A program made the translations under genes and the position numbers. From Clostridia bacterium (GTDB lineage: Bacteria; Bacillota_A; Clostridia; Oscillospirales; CAG-272), in NCBI GenBank assembly GCA_017414585.1, contig JAFQLN010000051.1, positions 1-7,019 of the forward strand: DNA of 7,019 nucleotides, given 5' to 3'. Shown here in pieces: positions 1 to 5,031 of this stretch. The notes under the pieces are model-generated. The model saw nothing but the letters and a program-made list of their open reading frames with translations, was not told the DNA's origin and did not search any database. Position 1 is the stretch's first letter; every line of letters starts with the position of its first letter.

Positions 1-20
1 GTTCCTCTTTTTGCTACTTG

Positions 21-106
21 GAAGTTACGAAGTAACTTCACTCCTCGCTAAAGCGCCTTTACTGCGTAAAGGAGAAAAAGTAGAGCATTATTCTTGAAAT
101 AGCGAG
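21..106. repeat. Cluster of short palindromes (likely interspersed intergenic repeat)
   Basis: Three tight hairpins follow one another. GAAGTTAC at 21-28 and GTAACTTC at 32-39 form an 8-bp perfect stem with a 3-nt loop. CGCT/AGCG lies at 46-55. CCTTTAC at 56-62 and GTAAAGG at 66-72 form a 7-bp stem with a 3-nt loop. A wider pair, CTCGCTA at 44-50 and TAGCGAG at 100-106, encloses the last hairpin. No reading frame with coding character runs through the region. The layout resembles the small palindromic intergenic repeats scattered through gut clostridial genomes, but copy number cannot be seen from one window. The element may begin to the left of base 1. Confidence 0.5.
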
Positions 107-108
107 AA

Positions 109-151
109 GGCGTGTCGCAAATTACACTTTTCAATGTAAATACGACACGCC
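109..151. other. Long imperfect hairpin, function unknown
   Basis: GGCGTGTCG at 109-117 is the exact reverse complement of CGACACGCC at 143-151. Inside it TTACA (122-126) pairs with TGTAA (135-139), leaving an 8-nt loop. Neither side is followed by a convincing T-tract on its own strand, so this does not look like an intrinsic terminator. It lies upstream of the recD2 promoter and so is outside that transcript. It could be part of the repeat region to its left or a 3' structure of an upstream transcript. Confidence 0.45.
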
Positions 152-187
152 CAAAAAGAACGAATAAACAGTCTGGATACAAATCGT

Positions 188-233
188 GGCTGTCGCATTT
201 CGGGATTTTTCCCTAAGTGCGATAGCCCCTTTT
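188..233 (+). terminator. Possible intrinsic terminator of an upstream gene
   Basis: GGCTGTCGCA (188-197) pairs with TGCGATAGCC (218-227) through ten positions, one of them G·U. The pairing continues inward through TTT/AAG (including another G·U) and, after one mismatch, GGGA/TCCC around a TTTT loop. The plus strand continues CCTTTT at 228-233, a short T-run. The hairpin is strong but the T-run is brief and interrupted by two Cs, so it may work as a weak terminator for a plus-strand gene off the left edge. It lies just before the recD2 promoter and would insulate it. Confidence 0.45.
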
Positions 234-256
234 GCATAAATTTCATCGAATCCGAC

Positions 257-286
257 TTGACTTCACATACTCCTTCCGTATATAAT
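257..286 (+). promoter_or_regulatory. Sigma-A type promoter of recD2
   Basis: A -35 box TTGACT (257-262) and a perfect -10 box TATAAT (281-286) are separated by 18 bp. Transcription should start near 293, giving a leader of about 25 nt that carries the GGAGGT ribosome binding site (307-312), 5 nt before the ATG at 318. The leader is too short for a riboswitch, and no operator-like palindrome covers the boxes, which fits constitutive expression. Confidence 0.8.
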
Positions 287-317
287 ATCAGTACATTCTT
301 CCCCACGGAGGTAACCC

Positions 318-2549
318 ATGAACGACTTACAACAGAATATGGACTCCGTTTCAGGGATTGTGGACTCCATTATTTACGCGAACGACGAAAACGGCTATAC
401 CGTCTGCGAAATCGAAGACACCGAGGGTCAGCCCGTCGTCGTGACCGGCATCATCCCCTACCTCACCGAAGGCGACAAAATCACCGTCTGGGGTCAGTGG
501 ACGAACCATCAGACCTACGGCCGACAGTTCAAAGCGGAATCCTTTGAAAAAAAGCTCCCCGCGGAACAGGGCGATATTCTCCGCTACCTCGCATCGGGTG
601 CGGTCAAAGGCATCGGCCCGAAAACTGCGCAGAAAATCGTCGAAACCTTCGGCACCGATTCCTTCGACGTCCTCGAAAACCACCCCGACTGGCTCACAGA
701 CCTTCCCGGCGTCACCCAGAAGCGCGCCGCAAAAATGTCCGAGAACTTCAAAGCCATTTCCGGCGCACGTGCCGTTATGATGTTCTGCCGCGATTTCTTC
801 ACCCCGCAGACCGCTATGAAGATCTACAAAAAATGGGGCGGCGCGGCGGTTGACCGGATCAAAAACAATCCCTACCGCCTGTGCGAGGACTTCTGGGGCA
901 TCAGCTTCTCCCGTGCCGACCAGATTGCCATGAGTATGGGACAGCCCCACGACTCCGAAGAACGCATCATCCACGGTGCCGTGTACGTCCTCCGCACCGA
1001 AGCCTCCCGCAGCGGACATACCTGCCTGCCCTACGCGGATCTGTACCGCTGTACGCTCGATCTCCTTTTCGGCGGGGATGAACAGTATGCGCCCGTCCTG
1101 TCCGCAGGTCTTGATAAAGCCATCACTACCCTCGCCCTTATACCCGTCACCCGCGGCGGCGTGCAGTACATCTGTGAACCGCGTCTGTACCGGGCTGAAA
1201 CCTATACCGCGGAAAAGCTCAGGTCCATCGACCGCCTCTGCCCGTCCATGAGTACACACGACATGACCCTGCTCATTCAGAAATGCGAAGCCCAGTCCGG
1301 CATCACCTACGCGAACGCACAGCGGCAGGCGCTGCTCAGTGCACTGTCCTCCGGCGTCATGGTGCTCACCGGCGGTCCCGGTACCGGTAAAACGACCATC
1401 ATCAAGGGTCTGCTTTCGATTTTCTCCTCTCTGGATCTCGATATTGCCCTCTGCGCACCGACCGGACGTGCCGCCAAGCGTATGAGCGAAGCCACATCCC
1501 ACGAGGCAAAAACCATCCACCGACTCCTCGAAATGGACTTCGCGGACGAAAGCGGCTCCAAGTTTCTGCGCGATGAGCACAATCTCCTCGATGCGGACGT
1601 GCTCATCGTGGACGAAGCCTCCATGATCGACATTTCCCTCATGGAATCCCTCCTGCGCGCACTGAAAAACGGCGCACGGCTTGTCCTTATCGGAGACGCG
1701 GATCAGCTTCCCTCCGTGGGTGCCGGCAATGTCCTCGGAGACATAATCGCGTCAGGCATATTCACCGTGATACGGCTCACGGAAATCTTCCGGCAGTCGG
1801 AAGCATCGCTGATCATCTCCAACGCGCACCGCATCAACGACGGTGTTCTGCCCGTTCTCGACCGCAAGGACGCGGATTTCTTCTATCTCCCCCGCGATAC
1901 CGAGGAAGGCATCTCATCCACCGTTGTCGATCTCGTCAGAAACCGCCTCCCGCGTTCATACGGCGCAGCTATTCTCGACCGCCTGCAAATCCTCACCCCT
2001 TCGCGCAAAGGATTCTCCGGCACGGACACGCTCAATCAGGCATTACAGGACGCGCTCAATCCGCCCGCTCCGCAGAAGAAGGAACGCAAATCCCGCGACC
2101 GCATCTTCCGCACCGGCGACCGCATCATGCAGACCAAGAACAACTATACCGTGGAATGGGAAACCGATGACGGAAAAACCGGAATGGGCGTCTATAATGG
2201 CGATATCGGCATTGTCGAGGATATCGACACGGAAGAAAACCTGATGACCGTCCGCTTTGACGAAAAAAAATGCGTGCTCGACTTCACCCAGCTTGACGAA
2301 ATCGACCACGCCTATGCCATCACCGTGCACAAAAGTCAGGGCAGCGAATACCCCGTCGTCATCATTCCCCTCTACGGCTGCGCACCGATGCTTCTGACGC
2401 GCAATCTCCTCTATACCGCCGTCACCCGCGCATCTTCCATGGTCATCCTCGTCGGCAGGCGGAACATCCTCGAGCAAATGGTCGCAAACGGACAGCACAC
2501 CCACCGCTGTACCTTGCTCAGCGATTTTCTCAAAAACAACCAGTCATAG
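318..2549 (+). CDS. recD2: RecD2 family ATP-dependent DNA helicase
   Basis: This 743-residue cytoplasmic protein is a superfamily 1B helicase of the RecD2 (RecD-like, YrrC) type, which moves 5'-3' on single-stranded DNA and acts in repair and replication-fork maintenance without RecBC. The N-terminal part has the usual OB-like start (VSGIVDSIIYANDENGYTV, 11-29). Helix-hairpin-helix segments follow (GAVKGIGPKTAQKI near 94-107, and DLPGV near 128-132). The helicase core shows Walker A GGPGTGKTT at 352-360, motif Ia APTGRAAKRM at 380-389, Walker B VDEAS at 431-435, motif III IGDADQLPSVGAGN at 458-471, FRQ at 491-493, the UvrD-C2 motif AITVHKSQGSEYP at 667-679, and motif VI LLYTAVTRA at 697-705. 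No key residue is missing and the length is normal for the family. The ATG at 318 has a strong GGAGGT 5 nt upstream, so it is preferred over the internal Met at residue 8. The gene has its own promoter and is convergent with the next gene. Identification is firm; the precise physiological role is known only by family. Confidence 0.96.
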   Translation: MNDLQQNMDSVSGIVDSIIYANDENGYTVCEIEDTEGQPVVVTGIIPYLTEGDKITVWGQWTNHQTYGRQFKAESFEKKLPAEQGDILRYLASGAVKGIGPKTAQKIVETFGTDSFDVLENHPDWLTDLPGVTQKRAAKMSENFKAISGARAVMMFCRDFFTPQTAMKIYKKWGGAAVDRIKNNPYRLCEDFWGISFSRADQIAMSMGQPHDSEERIIHGAVYVLRTEASRSGHTCLPYADLYRCTLDLLFGGDEQYAPVLSAGLDKAITTLALIPVTRGGVQYICEPRLYRAETYTAEKLRSIDRLCPSMSTHDMTLLIQKCEAQSGITYANAQRQALLSALSSGVMVLTGGPGTGKTTIIKGLLSIFSSLDLDIALCAPTGRAAKRMSEATSHEAKTIHRLLEMDFADESGSKFLRDEHNLLDADVLIVDEASMIDISLMESLLRALKNGARLVLIGDADQLPSVGAGNVLGDIIASGIFTVIRLTEIFRQSEASLIISNAHRINDGVLPVLDRKDADFFYLPRDTEEGISSTVVDLVRNRLPRSYGAAILDRLQILTPSRKGFSGTDTLNQALQDALNPPAPQKKERKSRDRIFRTGDRIMQTKNNYTVEWETDDGKTGMGVYNGDIGIVEDIDTEENLMTVRFDEKKCVLDFTQLDEIDHAYAITVHKSQGSEYPVVIIPLYGCAPMLLTRNLLYTAVTRASSMVILVGRRNILEQMVANGQHTHRCTLLSDFLKNNQS

Positions 2550-2605
2550 AAAAAAATCCCGTCCCCGCCGCCTTTTTCGGGCATAGCAGGAACGGGATCT
2601 GTTTT
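2550..2605. terminator. Bidirectional terminator between convergent genes
   Basis: ATCCCGT (2556-2562) pairs with ACGGGAT (2592-2598), and further pairing is possible inside (CC/GG and CCG/CGG). Read on the minus strand, the stem is followed at once by T7 (complement of A7 at 2550-2556), a textbook terminator for the acetyltransferase whose stop is at 2619-2621. Read on the plus strand it lies directly after the recD2 stop (2547-2549) and is followed by CTGTTTT, a weaker but plausible terminator. Confidence 0.85.
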
Positions 2606-2618
2606 CGTTATCGCCTTC

Positions 2619-3788
2619 TCAGAATCCTTCGTACAGATTGATCATCCGCTTCGGGAATGCGCGGAAGAAATCCTTTGCTTCGTTCCGCATCGTCACACCG
2701 GACAGATACGCCGCCTTGTCCGGGGTAAAATTGTCCGTGCCAAAGAGAATCCGCGCAGCCGGTGCAGGGGTGAGAGAAATATCGAAATCCGCGTCATACG
2801 AGAGCTTCTCCACCTCCGCAGTCCCGTTTCCGTACGAAACCGCATATACACCGCGGCTGCAGTCGAGAGGATCATCCATCCGCAGACGGAAGAAACCGCG
2901 CTCGTCCGGATAGCGGTTGTTTTCCAGAATCACCTGCGGCAGAAGAATTCTTCCCATCGCACTGGTTTCCGTGCTGTATTCCGTCCCGACATACTCACTG
3001 AGCACCAGCTCCAGTTCACTGCCCTCCGGGATTTTCTCAAAAGCGATTTCTTCCGCCTGTCCCTCATACATACGGAGGAAGCCGAGCAGTCCGCGCAGCG
3101 CTTCCGGGGAGTCATAGCAAAGTTCGCTGACGTTCATAACCGCCCCGTGTCTGCGCAGTCTGATCAGACCGCGTGCCTTTTCGCTGTCGTCATACCAGAG
3201 GTAGGTGAAATCCTGCGACTGATGCGGCTTGTCGGAATATGCATTCGTCTCCGCGTCCCGGAAAAACATCATGTTGTGCCGCGCCGCAAACCGATTGTAC
3301 ACATCCGCCGGCTCCGCCTTGGTCACCGCACCATCTTTCCGGTACAGCTTCACGGAGGTGCTCCGATCAAACATACGCAGAGCGGATATCGGCACCTTCA
3401 CCTGCCGTCTGCAGAGAATGCGCTCGTATCCGTACTGCCGGTAGTAGTCGTTGGAAAAGGGATAGAGAAAGCTCGTCACCCATCCGCGTTCGGGTGCAAG
3501 ACGGAAGATTTCGCCGAAAATCGCACGGATCGCACCCATTCTGCGGTATTCGGGCAGGGTCGCAACGCCGCCGATTCCAACGGAACGAAACGTCTTCCCG
3601 CAGTAAAAGCTGTCATATTCGGGCGTGATCACCGCGGCAGTCAGCGTTCGGTCATCGTCCAGAAACGCGCCGTAAACCTCCCGTTCCAGATCCCCCGATT
3701 TTTCTATATCCACGGAAAACGAGAACGCCGTACTCTCAATCGCATCGAGCTGTCCGTTTTCGTCTTTGTTCAGTCTTCTGATAATCAT
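2619..3788 (-). CDS. Eis-like GNAT N-acetyltransferase
   Basis: This 389-residue protein is predicted to transfer an acetyl group from acetyl-CoA to an amine. The layout is that of the Eis/EF_1021 type: an N-terminal GNAT domain (about 1-130), a second GNAT-like domain, and a C-terminal SCP2-like domain (about 290-389). The acetyl-CoA motif is visible as SVGIGGVATLPEYRRMGAI (69-87), with the RRMGA pyrophosphate-binding loop at 82-86. It is followed by YYRQYGYE (115-122), the typical 'YR.fGY' element. In characterised Eis proteins the Tyr of this element acts as general acid and the C-terminal carboxylate, on a Phe, as base. Here Tyr121 and a terminal Phe389 (ending NLYEGF) fit both roles. The start ATG has AGGAG 6 nt upstream, inside the end of marR, which lies only 3 bp before, so the two genes are co-transcribed and probably translationally coupled. 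Substrate is unknown: family members modify aminoglycosides, polyamines or protein lysines, and sequence does not decide between them. Confidence 0.87.
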   Translation of the reverse strand: MIIRRLNKDENGQLDAIESTAFSFSVDIEKSGDLEREVYGAFLDDDRTLTAAVITPEYDSFYCGKTFRSVGIGGVATLPEYRRMGAIRAIFGEIFRLAPERGWVTSFLYPFSNDYYRQYGYERILCRRQVKVPISALRMFDRSTSVKLYRKDGAVTKAEPADVYNRFAARHNMMFFRDAETNAYSDKPHQSQDFTYLWYDDSEKARGLIRLRRHGAVMNVSELCYDSPEALRGLLGFLRMYEGQAEEIAFEKIPEGSELELVLSEYVGTEYSTETSAMGRILLPQVILENNRYPDERGFFRLRMDDPLDCSRGVYAVSYGNGTAEVEKLSYDADFDISLTPAPAARILFGTDNFTPDKAAYLSGVTMRNEAKDFFRAFPKRMINLYEGF

Positions 3789-3791
3789 TGT

Positions 3792-4262
3792 TTACTCCTG
3801 ACCCTGCGGTTCTTTCCGTTCCGCGTCTCTGCGGAAAATCTCGGACAGTGTTCTGGAACTCTCAATAATCCGCGCACGGTCGCTTTCATCAAAGCCTTCC
3901 AGTGAACGGATAATTTCGTGAATAATCTCACCGAGCATTTGCTCCAGATGCGCCATTCCTTCGTCTGTAATTTCGATGTAAACCTGCCGGCGGTTGACTT
4001 CATTGTGCAGCCGGCGTACAAAGCCCTGCTGTTCCATATCGTTCACCAGCTTGGTCAGCTGCTGCTTCGTGATCCCCATGACCTCGGCAAACTGCGTCAT
4101 CGTGATCTGCTGATCCCTGTATTTCTGCAGTGTGTACAGCATGGAAAAACCGTGCGAATTAAAACGGAACTGATTGGTTTCGATCAGATGGCGGCGCATG
4201 AGAGCATAATAATCCACCATAAAATTCAGAAAGGTTCTGGCAAGTTCCAGATCGTCAAACAT
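3792..4262 (-). CDS. MarR family transcriptional regulator
   Basis: This 156-residue protein is a winged helix-turn-helix DNA-binding regulator. The core is clear: ITMTQFAEVMGITKQQLTKLV (53-73) is the helix-turn-helix, with the recognition helix around 65-79. The wing follows (FVRRLHNEVNRRQVYIEIT, 81-99), with the family's basic RR at 91-92, then EG at 101-102 leading into the dimerisation helix. N- and C-terminal helices complete the usual MarR dimer, and the length is typical. MarR proteins usually repress their own operon and release DNA on binding a small ligand or on oxidation. No Cys is present, so a thiol switch is unlikely. The ATG has GGAGG (complement of 4270-4274) 7 nt upstream. 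It is first gene of an operon with the acetyltransferase, and its promoter carries paired near-palindromes suited to autoregulation. The ligand cannot be told from sequence. Confidence 0.92.
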   Translation of the reverse strand: MFDDLELARTFLNFMVDYYALMRRHLIETNQFRFNSHGFSMLYTLQKYRDQQITMTQFAEVMGITKQQLTKLVNDMEQQGFVRRLHNEVNRRQVYIEITDEGMAHLEQMLGEIIHEIIRSLEGFDESDRARIIESSRTLSEIFRRDAERKEPQGQE

Positions 4263-4303
4263 GGAGACACCTCCGGTTCATTCGTGGTAACATTTTCGAC
4301 TTT

Positions 4304-4332
4304 ATTATAACACAAAAAAACCAAACTGTCAA
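4304..4332 (-). promoter_or_regulatory. Perfect-consensus sigma-A promoter of marR operon
   Basis: On the minus strand, TTGACA (complement of 4327-4332) and TATAAT (complement of 4304-4309) are exactly 17 bp apart, the full consensus. The spacer contains a T7 run (complement of 4314-4320). Transcription should begin near 4297, leaving a leader of about 35 nt before the marR ATG. So strong a promoter in front of a repressor gene suggests it is normally held down by an operator. Confidence 0.88.
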
Positions 4333-4367
4333 CAGATTGCTAATGTTGTTCTTTGTTAACAGTTTGG
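4314..4367 (-). terminator. Intrinsic terminator of the wall-protein operon, overlapping marR promoter
   Basis: In the minus-strand transcript CCAAACUGUUAAC (complement of 4355-4367) pairs with GUUGACAGUUUGG (complement of 4321-4333) over all 13 positions with a single G·U. A roughly 20-nt loop lies between, and U7 (complement of 4314-4320) follows immediately. It sits about 40 nt after the stop of the membrane-protein gene (4408-4410), the right place to end that operon. Its descending arm contains the -35 box of marR. Confidence 0.75.
4326..4362 (-). promoter_or_regulatory. Candidate MarR operator: two CTGTTRACAR near-palindromes
   Basis: On the minus strand CTGTTAACAA (complement of 4353-4362) and CTGTTGACAG (complement of 4326-4335) are two copies of nearly the same palindromic 10-mer, with centres 27 bp apart. 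The second overlaps the -35 hexamer of the marR promoter completely. Short palindromes over promoter elements are typical targets of MarR dimers. Binding of the neighbouring MarR here is an inference. The same bases also form a terminator stem, so the symmetry has a competing explanation. Confidence 0.5.
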
Positions 4368-4407
4368 CGTTTTAAATATTCTGTTTTTCAAACTTCCCCG
4401 CCGCACA

Positions 4408-5001
4408 TCAGTCCTGCGTAAAGATGCTGAAAAACGTCTGAATAATCGCGGCGCCCGGAAAGATCAGCCAGGTCAGATGCCACGCACCGCTCATAAAACT
4501 CAGCAGGATATAGAGAATCACGGTAATCAGCCACAGAATCGACGTCAGTCCGCTTTTCAGAACCCGCTTCAGAGGCTTGCCGCGGTTGACTTTTTTGACC
4601 ATGCCCATGATAATCTGCCCAATGGACGACCACAGAAAGATCAGCCACGAGTAGTGCCACGCGCCGAAATAGACGGAAAACAGAAAGTAGACAATCACCG
4701 TACAGAGCCACATACAGGTGGAAATCTTTGAGAGAATGCGTTCGAGATTCTTCCTGCCGGTTTCGCGCCCCCAGCGATCCTCATCCTCCTCCGAGGTCGG
4801 AAGCGATTCAAGCATTTCGCGGATTCTGCCGATATCTTTGAGCACATCGCGGTACGCATCCAGTTCTGCCATGCCCGCCTGTACCCGCTTGTCGTATTCC
4901 TCCGTCAGTTCACCGGTCAGCTCGTTCATTTTTTCGGCAGCCGCAGCCGTACCGACCTCATCGCAGAGCTGGCGGATTGTCTTTTTCAGTTCTCTTTTCA
5001 T
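4408..5001 (-). CDS. Membrane protein with duplicated two-helix GAWHxxWLIF module
   Basis: I do not recognise a named gene. The 197-residue product has a charged, helical cytoplasmic-type N-terminus (1-90). Its EEYDKRV...AELDAYRDVLKDIG pattern (34-58) recalls the 'permease prefix' or DUF1700-like regions that precede membrane segments in Firmicutes. Four hydrophobic segments follow, made of two repeats: residues 97-122 and 156-181 align without gaps at an offset of 59, with 16 of 26 identical, sharing WL.TVI.Y, GAWH and WLIF. The two copies are joined by a basic linker (KKVNRGKPLKRVLK, 136-149). Similar GxWHxxWLIF pairs occur at the C-termini of Firmicute membrane-bound regulators. The gene starts 30 bp after the wall-protein gene and ends before the terminator at 4314-4367, so the two are likely co-transcribed. 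The RBS is weak: the only good GGGAGG is 15 nt from the ATG, and no alternative in-frame start lies nearer to it. Function unknown. Confidence 0.75.
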   Translation of the reverse strand: MKRELKKTIRQLCDEVGTAAAAEKMNELTGELTEEYDKRVQAGMAELDAYRDVLKDIGRIREMLESLPTSEEDEDRWGRETGRKNLERILSKISTCMWLCTVIVYFLFSVYFGAWHYSWLIFLWSSIGQIIMGMVKKVNRGKPLKRVLKSGLTSILWLITVILYILLSFMSGAWHLTWLIFPGAAIIQTFFSIFTQD

Positions 5002-5031
5002 AACCGCCCGCTCGATCCTCCCGCGATGGTG

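Noticed and set aside
88..306. A 72-codon minus-strand open frame in the left intergenic region
   Set aside because: It runs through two long hairpins and the recD2 promoter, has no domain, and no convincing RBS or promoter was seen for it.
351..1580. A 409-codon open frame on the minus strand inside recD2
   Set aside because: It lies opposite a complete, motif-rich helicase gene. Its translation is low-complexity, rich in Gly, Ala, Asp, Glu, Phe and Val, with no recognisable domain, as expected from the reverse of codons with biased third positions.
2043..2504. A 153-codon open frame on the minus strand in the recD2 3' part
   Set aside because: It is fully antisense to conserved helicase motifs, and its composition is that of a codon-bias shadow; no RBS or promoter was seen.
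3147..3905. A 252-codon plus-strand open frame across the acetyltransferase start and marR end
   Set aside because: It spans two well-supported minus-strand genes and their junction, and its translation matches no family I know.
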